This document shows, piece after piece, positions 10,955 through 22,961 of a DNA stretch of 64,000 nucleotides (positions within the stretch are counted from its first letter, which is position 1; the number at the start of each line of letters is the position of its first letter). Source of the stretch: Labia minor. Lineage: Eukaryota > Arthropoda > Insecta > Dermaptera > Spongiphoridae. The stretch lies in NCBI GenBank assembly GCA_963082975.1, contig OY720348.1, positions 61,343,719 through 61,407,718 of the forward strand, given 5' to 3'. The notes under the pieces are model-generated. The model did not search any database. It worked only from the letters and a program-made list of their open reading frames with translations, and was not told where the DNA came from. The position numbers and the translations under genes were made by a program.

Positions 10955-11112
10955 ATACCTCCGTGGTCACCTATGACCTGGGATGAACCTGAATATTGCA
11001 TTGTCATTGGAGGTACATATGTATACAAAATTTCAGCTCATTCGAACATTGGGAAGTGGGTCAAATTACCCTTGCAAAATTTGACGACAGAATTTGATGT
11101 GAAACTATATAT
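10955..11112 (+). repeat. Retrotransposon 3'-end-like remnant
   Basis: Contains TACAAAATTTCAGCTCATTC followed by GGGAAGTGGGTCAAATTACC. Motifs of this style are frequent near the 3' ends of invertebrate LINEs. There is no ORF and the boundaries are approximate. Confidence 0.35.
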
Positions 11113-12463
11113 ACGCATGTAAAAAATAGTATAGATATTTTAATTGTAGGTGAAAGTAAAAGGTAATTTTAGAAAGTTTTAATAATAATAGCGTTGATAA
11201 CCATCGATGACATTAATAGAAGCAATGGGTTAATTTGTTAATATACCAAAAACAGTTCATAGCATTGGAGAATTGTAGCATGGAAGGATGTTTATGAGAT
11301 GAATTATAGATAGCTTGATAGGTGGAGGGGAGAAATGGAAGCTGCAAAAGAGATGAATAAACTATGGTCCAAGGGTAAATTGGATAAAAGCAATAATGAA
11401 TCGTCCCTGACATTGCATTAAATGATTCAAGATGTGGAAGTGAAGAAAATCCAGATGGACTTTAAGTTCGAAATTTGCTGATCTGCCAAGGGCAGGAAAA
11501 GAAATGAATAAATTCAGGTCAGATTCGAGTTCGTTTAGCTCACTTGTATGTATTGAAGGAAGAAAGTCATTCGGATTCATCTATATAAATTGATCTTCGT
11601 AAATCCTTTAGAGAACAGACGATTTACTTTTCTCCTGAACGGTGAGGAAGAAATCACCAGTCAGTATTGCTTTCTTTCCTCGTATAAAATTACTATAAAT
11701 GACATAACAAAACATTTGCTATTTAAATGAACTATTAAAAAAAATATATTTATTCAATTTCTAATATATCAACCCGAAATTTATAATTCATTAAAAATCA
11801 GCTTATTTTTTGATTATCCTTATGTTATATATTTAATTTATAATATTTATGAAACAATAAATGTAAATTGTAAATGTAATGTAGATGTAAATTGTATATA
11901 TATAAACTATATTTAAAATTAAGAAGCAAATCAGAAAGACAAAACTGATGAGTAGGAATAGGATTTGAATATTAGTATTGTTTATATAAATTATCGGACT
12001 TAAGGTGCTAGAATTATATGCAAACAATTAATCCTTAATTTTACATTCTATTCCTGTTGTTTATTTATGTTTCTTGGAATATTTCGTCACCTCACCGTAT
12101 TCGACTGATTTAGCGCCAAGCAACATTATACTACTTTTCAACTAATTCTTAAGACTGCTCTTGGGGTATGATTTCAATTCTATTAAGAAAATTAAAATTT
12201 ATATTATTATTTTATATAAATAAATTCTCCTTATTTTTTGATTCCATGGTTTTTCTAAAACATTATAAATGGAGAATATGGTAAATGTAGTCATCAGCTT
12301 AATTTTTTCCTTGAATAATGTGTATACATACTTTTTCTTATCTCTGAACTGTTATGAAAATTTACACATATAGTTTATAAAACCAATGTCCTTTAATTCA
12401 ACTTTTTATCTTAATAATTATTTATTGAAATAAAAGAGAATATAATACAAAATCAACAAAAGA
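11113..12463. other. Gene-free stretch, possible decayed unique DNA
   Basis: Between 11213 and 11580 the base composition is more balanced and two overlapping minus-strand frames (66 and 72 codons) occur. Neither contains a motif I recognise, and both also show stops in flanking phases. The rest is AT-rich without repeats I can place. Confidence 0.45.
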
Positions 12464-12523
12464 GAATTAAAAATGAAGAAGAATTAAAAATGAAAAAGAA
12501 TTAAAAATGAAAAAGAATTAAAA
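12464..12523 (+). repeat. 17-bp minisatellite
   Basis: About 3.5 units of GAATTAAAAATGAAAAA, with one A-to-G difference in the first unit. Confidence 0.9.
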
Positions 12524-13039
12524 CAAATAGCGTACATATCAATAATCCTACGAATGATTCAATGAAGGTCAATAGACGAGGATACCCAGATAAATTATAT
12601 TAACCAAAAGGTAAAAAGTAATGTTTTAAATCAGGGATCTGAGATATAAGAGGGCTCCAATCAAAATGTAATGGAAAGAGAAATTTATATATTTATTTAA
12701 TTGGACTTCTCCAAATGAGAGAAAAAAAATCATCTAATGAAAGTTAAAACTATTATATATATATATATATATATATGTAAGGATTTAATTACGGGGAGAA
12801 GATTAAAGGATTTTGGGCAACTGATATCAGACCGGAAATCAGAAACGTGAACAGTAGGATTGAATACTTGTAGGTATAGAATTAAAAGTTAGGAAATTGA
12901 TTCAATGCGTTGGTGGACTATTTTTTGTATATTTAATACTCAAACTTTCAATGGTTTTAAATAGCTTCCATTTCTCCAATGGAATGTACAATTTGCGAAT
13001 CATTTAAAAAATACACAATAATAATAATAATAAAATCCT
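12524..13039. other. Gene-free stretch
   Basis: Holds (AT)n at 12754-12776 and, at its end, an (AAT)n tract (13017-13034) that directly abuts the 3' end of the SINE. Confidence 0.6.
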
Positions 13040-13310
13040 TTGACTTTTGTACGTCCTACGCAAGGACAACGCCTATCAAGTCGGTTATATCAATTAGATG
13101 TCCTATGATCAGTAGAACGGGTCCTATCAACCTTTACCTTGATTTTCTTGATCGGAGGCGCTACTTTTTATCAAATAGTTTCCCAATTTTGATCTCAGAG
13201 GCCGTGTTGACTCTGTCCCATAGAGAAATTCCCTTGTAAGACTCGTGACTTAAACCCGGGTCCACGTGAATGTGAGCCAGCTATGCTACCTCCCACCCTG
13301 TGGCGCCTTT
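13040..13310 (-). mobile_element. tRNA-derived SINE, full-length copy
   Basis: In reverse complement it begins AAAGGCGCCACAGGGTGGG, continues with the Pol III A-box-like TAGCATAGCTGG and a B-box-like region near ACCCGGGTTTAAGTCACG, and ends at TACAAAAGTCA. The body is shared with the copies at 26326, 40996 and 59861. The 86-codon plus-strand frame here is a shadow of the SINE. (AAT)n tracts flank both ends. Confidence 0.85.
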
Positions 13311-13437
13311 ATAATAATAATAATAATAATAAAGTTTTTGTACGAAAAGGGGATGATGAGAAAGATATATTATTACAATCCTGGAAATTTAAAGGCTTCT
13401 CGAAGTAAACAAATACACAAACAATATAGAAACCAAC

Positions 13438-13480
<43 letters not shown>

Positions 13481-14172
13481 TTATGTGGTATATAAGATTC
13501 AAGTTTAATTTAGAAATCGATAGACGAGTTTCTTTCAAATTAATATGAAACAACTTATTGCAATTTAACTTTTGGAAAATTTAACCATTGTTCTTGTGAA
13601 CTTTTAAAGCAAGTAAAAAGTTCCATCATTAAAATAATAAAAAAAAAATCAAAGAAAGCATAAAACACTATATATAGATATACGAGTATATATATTTGAT
13701 TATTATTAAAAAAAAATGGAAATTATCAAATTAATTTTCAAGAAGTGAAGATGAAAATCATTCCCCCTCCCCCCCTCCCACCCATAGACAAGATCGATCT
13801 ATTCCTCATTGTGGAAATCATCGACGGAATTCATACCACGCGATTATCAGTTCAATCAATCTGGCATAAATTAATTAATTCATGCAAATTTCTTGTTTAC
13901 AATAAAATATTTCTCTCCAATGATGAGGATTTAAATAACATATTAATTAAACAAAAAAAAAATGTTTTGTTTCGTTTTTAATTACACAAATATCGAATAA
14001 ATAGTTTTTATACTTGGAATAATTTGTGTTGTTCAATGGTTTTTGTTTTGTTTTTTTTAATAGAATTTTATTTAATATAAAATTATACATTATACCCTCT
14101 AATATTGTATATTTAAAATATCTGTAAATTTAAAATGAATTTATAAAAATTGAAAAGAAGTACAGGCAAAGA

Positions 14173-14215
<43 letters not shown>

Positions 14216-14690
14216 TAATCGTGAACTTTTCATTGAACTTTTTTTTAAAATTAAATTAATTTACTAACCAAATATTCAATTTAGAAAATTAAAAAAAATC
14301 AATATTAATTAATTTGGTAGATGAAATATTATATATATCTAGAGAATTTTTATAATATTTATGAAATTAACTAATATTTACTTATAATTAATAATATAAT
14401 ATTAAAATAATATGCGATACCTGCTATTAAAATGAACAATTTTATAGTAATTTTATACTATAATATATGTGTATATAATATTATTAATACATAAATATAA
14501 TAATAATAATAATATTTTTTGATTTTATGGTTACACTTTATTTATTTTAGCATATATCACGTTAATAAATTTTGGTTTTAGTTTTATTTTATTTTTATTT
14601 ATTTTTACCTTTGTTTGATTGACTTGATTTAATTAAGGGACATTAAAACAAATAAATTGTACCAAATAGAAGTCTTGGCCAAACACTATG
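13311..14690. other. Gene-free microsatellite-rich stretch
   Basis: (TAA)n at 13311-13332, (AT)n at 13441-13471 and 14174-14212, and (AAT)n near 14500. A 78-codon frame at 13745-13981 shows no motif. Confidence 0.55.
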
Positions 14691-14700
14691 TTATACATAC

Positions 14701-14911
14701 ATAAAGTGACCATACGTCCCGTTTTAAATTTATTATTATATTATTATACTAAAATTATATTGTTATATTATTTATTATATTTTTCAGTTATTTTCATTAT
14801 AATAAATAGAAATATTGAAAAATATACGTATAATTTATAGTCTTCCCAAACTATTACCGAAAATTACAAAATCTCCCGTTTTTAGGAAAAAAATAAATGG
14901 TCACGCGCGCG
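14701..14911. mobile_element. MITE with 10-bp direct target repeat
   Basis: Flanked by perfect direct repeats TTATACATAC (14691-14700 and 14912-14921). The termini are only partly inverted: AAAGTGACCAT at the left and ATGGTCACGCGCGCG at the right. TCCCG motifs lie on both arms. It recalls the TAGGGTGACC unit at 7011-7243, but the interior is different and AT-rich. A duplication of 9-10 bp is more typical of MULE-type than hAT elements; superfamily unresolved. Confidence 0.65.
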
Positions 14912-15213
14912 TTATACATACACCAATATTGCATTAATTTCATAAAACTAATTTTCTGAAGTAAATAAATACTTAAATTTTATAATATTTTTTTCTTGAT
15001 AAGATTCTTTTTACTCATAAATCCTTTATAATTGTAAAAAAAATTAATTTCAATTAATTACTAAATAATGATCTAACTAATTATATATTGTATATTTAAT
15101 TTCAGTTATTAGCTCAGAATATGGACTGCTAGAGGAATATGGTTGATGTGGTTAAGCATTTTTAGATTCAATTATGTTACAAAGATAAATTGAATTGATT
15201 GATTATAATTCAT

Positions 15214-15855
15214 AATAAGTTGACCTGTGGCCAGGTCCGAACCGACCGACGGTTTGAAGTAAATTAATTTCCAGCTACAGAAACAATTTCAAATAATTTT
15301 AATATATCTATTAATGTAATAAAAAATAGATATGGATACATAAATAATAAATATAAACATTTTTAATTTTATTTTATTTATAATATATATGCAAGACCAG
15401 GCTGTGACGTCATGAATGGCTGGATGACGTCATATAATTTTAAATCAAGAAAAACTAATAAATATGATTTTCCCGAGGATAAAACCAATACAAAGTGTAT
15501 GATTCGTGGTGATATATAAAAAAATCTCCTCATGTGAAATTTGGTGTGAAAATAACCCTTCCCTTCCTATCGTCGATCGCTAATACTACCACTTCCGGTT
15601 TCCGGATTTGCACCAAAAGTTGATCAATTCATCCCACTGATGCATTAAGTAAATATACCAAATTTCATCAAAATCCGTTCAGCCGTTTAGGCTGTACACA
15701 TCTACAGACGGACGGACGGACTGACGGACAGACATCATGCTAAAAATACTTTTTTCTGTTAAGAAAATGCATGATTCGTGGAGATATGTAAAAATCTCCA
15801 CATGTGAAATTTGGTGTGAAAACAATACCTCCCTTACTATCGTCGGTCGGTAAAA
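15214..15855 (+). mobile_element. Helentron/DINE-1-like element, copy C
   Basis: Full-length copy from AATAAGTTGACCTGTGGCC to CGTCGGTCGGTAAAAA, nearly identical to copy B. It has a shorter (GTCY)n array (15704-15734) and TGACGTCA at 15405-15412 and 15425-15432. The 61-codon minus frame at 15679-15864 is an artefact of this repeat. Confidence 0.85.
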
Positions 15856-16936
15856 ATGAAACAAAATTATAATAAGAAAAGATCACAAACAAATTAAAAT
15901 TTTAATAAAATAATAGAAATGCAATTAATTAAAATAATATAAATTAAAATATTCAACGCGGATCACATTATATACACCAAATAAAAGTGTGAAACAATTA
16001 TATTTGTTTAATATATATTTTTTCGAATTTTAAATTACTTCTATTAAAATATTATTTTATTTTATTTACACATAAAATGATTTTATAAAATATTTAAAAA
16101 AAAAATAAGAGAGTATTTTTCAAGTTAAAAAGTATTTAAAAAAAAACTTGTTTTTATTTAACGTTAAATAAATTTTATTCAATATTATATTTATATTAAA
16201 TATAGGTATTATAGTATTTTTATTTTCTCACAAATAAAAAGTTTCTCTTTCAAGTGAATGGGTAAAAGCTGTGAAGAAGAGGAGGGGGAGGAGGAAGAAT
16301 GGGTGTTGAATGAATTTCTTAATGGATGAATTGATCAAAGAGATTTCTTATTAAACTATAAATATGTATATTATATATTTATATATATATATATATAAAT
16401 ATATAATATAATAATAAGCATATTATAATTATATATATATATTCTAGCACATATTAACCAAGTTAACAAAACTATTTTCTAGATTATGTTAATTAATTTC
16501 AAATTAAAGAGAAAAATATAAATAGGTGGGGACAAGTTATCTAAATAACAAATGAGATGAAAATTCAATTTTAATTTATCCAAAACGAATTTACAATTAT
16601 CTATTCAGAATTGTGTGAGTGATTTATTAGACTATATATTGTTTCAACAAAGAGGATGCAATTTAAATAATAGAATTTGTTGGACAAATTTATTTTAATT
16701 AATTTACATTAAATTGAAAAGAAAAAAAAATTGACTGATTTTTTTATTTTTTTTTTTTTTTTGAAATATTCAATTCATTCAACGGCATAGGAAACCGGAT
16801 GTAAAAGTGTTCAAGACAGTTGAAGAAAAATTACCTTAAGGGGAGGGGGGGGGGAGAATTTGGATTCAGAGGTTGGAGTCTTCAGAAAAACATTAAAATA
16901 TATCAATTTGTCTCGAAATCGAAATTGAATATAAAG
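15856..16936. other. Gene-free AT-rich stretch
   Basis: Only low-complexity DNA: a purine tract at 16273-16299, (AT)n around 16380-16440, poly-T at 16741-16762 and a G-rich run at 16841-16855. Confidence 0.6.
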
Positions 16937-16944
16937 GTTGATGT

Positions 16945-17168
16945 CAGCGCCGGATAAAGAACGAAGCAGGCAGGACGAATGCCCGGGGCGCCAAATTTTG
17001 AGGGGTGCCGATATAAAAATAAAATATTTTCTTACATCATTTATGTGAAATTTTGATTTGTTGCTCTTTTTACTATTGTTATAATATGAAGTAAAATTGT
17101 ATATTCTTATATGAAAGGGCGCCAAATTTTATTTTACTCGAGGCGCTTAAAGCCTAAAACCGGCCCTG
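16945..17168. mobile_element. hAT MITE, CAGNGCCGG family
   Basis: Starts CAGCGCCGGATAAAG and ends AAACCGGCCCTG. The flanks GTTGATGT (16937-16944) and GTTGGAGT (17169-17176) match at 6 of 8 positions. It contains GGGGCGCCAAATTTTGAGG near the left end and an inverse-arm GGGCGCCAAATTTT. A truncated relative lies at about 43378. The 104-codon minus frame overlapping it is not a gene. Confidence 0.8.
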
Positions 17169-17176
17169 GTTGGAGT

Positions 17177-18002
17177 ATTTCTCTAATCGGTTAGATCCAG
17201 CTCCAACCTATTCCTCCTATCTTCTTTTCATTCTCAAATATCTATTTAATGTTAGCCTTAATCGAACAAGAAGAGCAGTAAATAATGGAAAGTTGTTGTT
17301 ACAAAAAAAAAAAATTATAAATTTCATCATACATAAATAATTAATTTTTTGTTTATTATGATAAAATAATTTCTTTGTAAGTTTCAGCTTTGAAGTTTTT
17401 TTTTTTTTGTTCATTAATAGCAGAAAATATATAAAGCCAAGTCAATTGATGTTTGTATTTTAATGAGATTTCAATCGATTGTCCATTTCCCAGTTTCGGG
17501 TTGTTTGAATGCCAGTTCCTGGTAGAAAGGATAAAGGCGAGAAGTTGGCCGGTCGCTTATCTAATCTTTCAATTAAGATAACCAGTGGGATGTCCACCTA
17601 GCAATCACCAATGAATTCCAACCAACATGAAACACAAATCAAATTCAAGTTCATTGGTTGAAACAAACCAATTTTCAATTGGAGTACATCAGTGTGGTAC
17701 TTTACAAAGCTACCGGAATTGACCAGTTAGCTTTGAAGATACCTAAATTTCTTGAATTGAACCATCGTTGGATTTTTTCACATAAGCAATTATGAAACAT
17801 ATTGTTTTCTGTAAACTGATATCAAAAGACATGTTTACAAACTCCTTACATGAAAAGAGAAATAATAATCAAAAATGGATGAATTTAAATGAAAATTATT
17901 TGTATTTAACATCCATAATCTTTTTGACGGGAATGTATCTATAATATAGATAATATAACTAATTAAATTATACTATATATATATATATATATATATATAT
18001 CA
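17177..18002. other. Gene-free stretch
   Basis: 17440-17830 is of more balanced composition but has no open frame worth calling. (AT)n lies at 17974-18000. Confidence 0.55.
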
Positions 18003-18330
18003 TATCTTATTATACTAGTAAATATATATTTGTATTTTTGAAATATTAAACCGATTTAAGGATTTTTTTTGGAATTAACGCCATAAATAATATTTATAAA
18101 GAAAAATCGATCTGTATTGGTTTCAGCCTCGGGAAAAATCATCTTCATTAGTTTTTTCTTAATTTATATTTATATGACGTTATAAACACGTCACCCAGCC
18201 CTTCATGACGTTATATCCAAAATATATTATAAATAAAATAAAATTAAAAATATTTATATTATATGTTTTTTATTGCATGACTACATGTTTTTTAATGATT
18301 TGAAATTGTTTCAGAACGTTTAGAAGATTT
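18003..18330 (+). mobile_element. Mosaic family B copy, truncated
   Basis: From TATCTTATTATACTAGTAAA through GTATTGGTTTCAGCCTCGGG to TTTGAAATTGTTTCAGAACG. The middle (TTGGTTTCAGCCTCG to AAATAAAATAAAATTAAAAA) aligns with the core of the Helentron-like family. The CRE positions are degenerate here (ATGACGTTAT). Confidence 0.7.
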
Positions 18331-19261
18331 ATATTAATTAAAATTAATTATCTTAAAATATTTCCTAATACTAATTAAAATTTGATTAAGAATTTCTGAT
18401 TTTGAAAATGTCTAAGTATTATTTTGAAATTTATTATGAATTTTACAATTGAATAATCAATCTTAGTAAGTTATATTTTTTTATTTTAGTTTCTTGTTCA
18501 ATATTGAAAGAATATCAAATACAAATCATTTGTAATTCACGTTTTAATAAAGTAATTGAAGTATATAAAGTATTTATATAACTAATCATGTGTTTATGAA
18601 TATGAAAAATGTTATTATAATCAGAATATTAATAAATATATTCATAAAGAAAGTTTATTAAACGAATAACTATGATTAATTAATAGTTATAATTAAAAAT
18701 GGATTATTAGTGGATATAAACAATAGAATAGTTGTTAATTACCTATTAGAAAGATCACGAAGCCATCCATGTTGGCGTCTTTTTCGATTCACTGTTCAAT
18801 GTATACTAAAAATTAAATTATTTGAATGTATTTTATATTATTTATATTATTTTAATATTATTTTTCAAAGAATTGGCCGAGTTGCTTATCGCTATTCAAT
18901 GAAATAATATAAACAATCGAATTATTGTGGCTGTGCCCGTTTTCCTCCACAGCACATTTATAAAATATATAATAGATATTATTTATTTTTTATTTATTAT
19001 ATATATATATAATAATGAAATTGATAAAGCAAATAATTTAAGGAATATTTTTCATTAGAAAAAAATATAATTTATATATTTATATATAATTTATAAATAT
19101 ATAAATATTTTCTTTTACAATTAGATTAAAAACAATTTTTTTTTAAAATTATTTTGTTTTTTATTTTATATTATGATATTATATATAAGTCTCAGTTTTT
19201 AATTATATATATTAAATTTAATTAATTATAAGTGGCAAAGTCATGACGGCCTCGGACCCAC

Positions 19262-19264
<3 letters not shown>
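18331..19264. other. Gene-free AT-rich stretch
   Basis: No supported feature. A 65-codon frame at 18710-18907 is unrecognised and low complexity at its end. Confidence 0.55.

Positions 19265-19306
<42 letters not shown>
19265..19306. repeat. (AT)21 microsatellite
   Basis: Uninterrupted AT run directly abutting the left end of the mosaic family B copy. Confidence 0.9.
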
Positions 19307-19308
<2 letters not shown>

Positions 19309-19858
19309 TATCTTATAATACTAGCAAAAATTGAATATATATATATATATAATTTTTGAAATATTAAACCGCTAGAAAGATGTTTTTGAAAATCACACTA
19401 GAGATAATATTTTAAAGAAAAATCGACCTGTATTGATTTCAGCTTCAGGAAAAATCATCTTTGTTAGTTTTTTACTTATTAAAAAATAGAAATTTTAATA
19501 ATAAAAATAATGGCGCCGGGTAACGCCGGACAGCGCTTCCTTAAATACAAAATATTATAAATAAAATAAAATTAAATATATTTATTTTAATAATATTTTC
19601 AAATCAATTCACGAAATATATATTATGTTATATCCATAAGCCATACTTTTCTATCTTTCAGTGTATTAATACGTACGTTTAATGGCTGTATGTTTTATGA
19701 CTATTTTTTGTTAATTTATGTTCTTTTTAATTATTTGAAATTGTTTATTATATTTTGCCGTTTATTTATTTTAAAGAATAATTTTAATCTTATATATTCA
19801 TAGTTCATAAGGAATAATTTTCTTAAAGTACTGAGCGGTGGCTCGATGAACCAGGTAT
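19307..19858 (+). mobile_element. Mosaic family B, near-complete copy
   Basis: Starts CTTATCTTATAATACTAGC and ends GCGGTGGCTCGATGAACCAG. It matches the minus-strand copy at 33652-34167 end to end. It shares the AAATAAAATAAAATTAAA core and neighbouring blocks with the Helentron-like family but has different termini. The CRE segment is replaced by GCGCCGGGTAACGCCGG. Confidence 0.75.
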
Positions 19859-20855
19859 ATATATTTATATGCGAAATAAGATTTAAGAATTCCAGAGTTT
19901 GACAACGTATTTGACTTGAGTTACCCTTTCAGTTGGGTAAGAACGCTGTAGAAGTTGGAGGGGGCTACATATGCCATTCGGTGAAAGTTGATTTTCGTGA
20001 TCTTCTTACAAAGTTCAAAAACAACGTCCAACGATAAGCATTATGAAAATCGTATTTCAAACTGGTAGGTCGAAAGACAAAAAAAAAAAATAAATAAATA
20101 TTGAAGTGATGTCTAAAAGAAAAATAGATTTTTAAATTTATAGAAAATTTTATGTTTATTTATTCTTTTTTTTTTGTATTCTTTGAAGGATGATGAAACG
20201 TATATGTTTTAAAAACTGGGTAACAAATGAAATATTTTATTTTTTGTTTCCTTTTAAATACGACATCATTGACTTGTTTCTCCTTCTTTGGAGGATACTT
20301 TCACTCCCTGGTATTTGCCATCCTCCTTGTTTTATGAGTTTTTATCAAAAAGGCAAAAGAAAAAAAAAAGAGCTGAGTACCATTCGATGGATGTGCAAGT
20401 AGAGAACCAAGGATTAATTAAATTCACAATTTTTTGAAATCTTCATCACTTAAAAAAACGTGGAATGCGGAGGAGGAGAACCACTTTATAGAGCACAACT
20501 AAACACAACTTACCCATCCCTATTATTTTCAAACCATATCTGATAGATCTTAGCTTTTGAATTTCATGTTATACCTATAAACAATTACCTTAACGAAAAT
20601 CTTTGAAGATAGACCATCTTTCTGTTTTTGTTTTTTTTTTTCTTTTTTTTCTTTTTTTTTTATTTTCATTGTCTGATCTTATGTGAACATATGTTTTATT
20701 TTTTCAGGAGTTTTGTTACATAAAAGTAGAAAGAGAGAGAGAGAGAGAAATCACAGCTACTTAAAACAACCGCCTTCTTGCTTGTATCAATGTGGTATTA
20801 TCTTATTCACATTATTTAATCTCACATTGCATTGTATTTTTTGATATAATGTCAT

Positions 20856-20896
<41 letters not shown>

Positions 20897-21125
20897 TTAA
20901 AATGCACTCGTGCTTTGGTCTCATTTTTCCCTTATAGCAAAAAAAAAATTAAATAAATCACAATGTTTCATCAGTTTTTTTGGTTGGAGAACCAGATGGT
21001 TAAAAGCTTTTTTCTATATATGTTAGTATATATATATATATATATAAACATAAATTAGTGGTACATATACATATTTATCATAGCCTCATCCCTATTTAAG
21101 ACAATTTTAATTATTATTTGAATGA
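19859..21125. other. Gene-free stretch
   Basis: Includes a poly-pyrimidine tract at 20625-20665, (GA)n at 20734-20748, (TA)n at 20861-20893 and (TA)n at 21029-21046. The 70-codon frame at 20190 lacks any motif. Confidence 0.55.
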
Positions 21126-21345
21126 GTTGTTTCAGATTAATGATCATGTCATGGATTTGGATAAAACTTTACCAGTGGATTCCTTTTTTAATATCAAAGA
21201 AACATGTCTTATGCAATTTTTCCGGGTTTCTTCTAATTCATATTTATAATTTTTTATTGATTTTGCCACTAGAGGTCTTCACTAATTTTCTGGTTCTGTT
21301 TTCAGTTCGGTTTGGATATAGAAAAATTAAAAAATTAATTAATTA
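21126..21345 (+). mobile_element. Palindromic MITE, left half only
   Basis: The core TCATGGATTTGGATAAAAC starts at 21149, and the unit runs to the centre GGATATAGAAAAATTAAAA, where it stops. The 23 nt before the core (GTTGTTTCAGATTAATGATC and on) resemble the terminus of the 8639 copy. The 74-codon frame across it is a repeat artefact. Confidence 0.7.
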
Positions 21346-21453
21346 AATAATGTATTTGATACTGAAATCTCAGCCATTCTATTTCAGTTAAAGATTCATT
21401 TAATATATTATAAATACTAGAAACCATCTTTCATTTTTTTGTGTCTTTATATC

Positions 21454-21714
21454 CAGTGGTGTATTGGGAGGGGAACGCGGGGGAACGACGTTCCCTTACC
21501 TTTTTCAGAACCGTAACGCGTTCCAGTACTTTTTCATGTCCCGACAACTCCCACTTAAATCTACAGAATTTCTTTTTTGTGTTCGTTAATATTTTGTATA
21601 GTAAAAATAAGAAAAAATAAAAACTTTTATGGAAAAAAATAGTTTGCTGAAAATAGGACCTTTTTTACTTCCACTATTCATTCCCTTACTTCTTATTTTA
21701 CCAATACATCACCG
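21454..21714 (+). mobile_element. hAT MITE, CAGTGGTGTATTGG family
   Basis: Starts CAGTGGTGTATTGGGAG and ends ACCAATACATCACCG. There is a perfect 8-bp target duplication TTTATATC (21446-21453 and 21715-21722). At 261 bp it is the same length class as the inverted copy at 49977-50236. It contains GGGAACGACGTTCCC near the left end. Confidence 0.92.
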
Positions 21715-21722
21715 TTTATATC

Positions 21723-22961
21723 TGATGTCAAATGGTCATTTATTTGAAATAAATTTAATTTTTGTTGAATATATTACATATTTGTTTTTTTCATTTAAAT
21801 ATATACTAAATATATATATATATATATATAAATTATTTTAAATAAAAATTTATAAATTAATTAATCAGATATATAAATACTTCTATTTCTTTTAAGAAAT
21901 GTATTTATTTAGAAATATTGCTAACGATATTTATGGTATTATTTAATTAATTTTTCATAATTAAATGTCATTTCACATTTTTTTTTCATGAACTTTTAGC
22001 TACATATTTAATACAATGATTTAATTCATAGGACACACATCAATGATCGTTTTTTTTCTTATAGAACCCTTCTAGACCAACCAATTCCTTGATGGTCTAG
22101 TTCAATTTAATTGATCCGACTTTTTAGTTGACTCTCATTTTACTAATCGCTTCAATTTATGAATCCAATCCCTTGGATGTTCTCCACTTTCTGTTTATCT
22201 TCGTGCCGCTGTTTTTACTTGATAGACAATTAAGCTTTTTAAATAGGAGAAGGCATTTGAAAGAATAAATAAGGACTCTGTTGATACTGGACGGGCAAAC
22301 CCTGGGATACAACACAATGCCATCATACATATATGTATGGATAGATATGGATCCCGGCGAAGGCAGGCTAAGTCAAAGATCATCTCCCAAAGCTCCCAAG
22401 TCATGATCAATGATGATAAAAAATTCCGCTAGTCCCTTGGCTTTTTTCTTTAACCGAAAGCGGCCGTTTCGAGGATTTGCCAAAAGACTAACAAAAGAAA
22501 GACCTCCTGCCGCTTCCTTTAGTGGGTGAAATTTCTTTTTCTGTTTGGAGACAGCTTTCTAGACCCTTCAACCTAAAAGAATCACTCCTTCTTAATTTCA
22601 TTCAAAATTTCAAGGAAAGATCTCGGAACCAAAAAAAAAATTGAATTTCTTTGTACCCTGGATATCTCAGATTATCTGTGATAATAAATATAATGAAATG
22701 TTTTGAATTATGAAGATGGAATAAAAAAAATGAATGGGCTGGATTTCAAAAAAGAAAAAAAAACATATTCTTTATGGAAACCCTTTTTTCAGTCTTCCAC
22801 TGAGCTTGTGTTATATTTTCTGTGATAATTTGTGATAATAAACGATCGCGATAAGAAACATTTTGATAAGTGACATCAATAAAAATCAGTATCCTGCTGT
22901 GCCCCGTATAATACGGATCAACGCTATTGATGTTAATCTTGTTAAATAAATAAGAAAGGGT
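21723..22961. other. Gene-free stretch
   Basis: 22190-22580 is GC-richer; a 71-codon minus frame (22195-22410) and plus-strand frames are open in parts but match nothing I know. (AT)n at 21812-21830. Confidence 0.45.

Noticed and set aside
11946-11975. CTGATGA motif considered as a hammerhead ribozyme core (also near 42839)
   Set aside because: No proper stem II and no correctly placed GAAAC with flanking stems I and III.
15679-15864. 61-codon minus ORF
   Set aside because: Entirely inside Helentron-like copy C and its GTCY array.
22195-22410. 71-codon minus ORF in a GC-richer patch
   Set aside because: Cys/Met-rich reading with no family resemblance, and other frames in the same patch are equally open.
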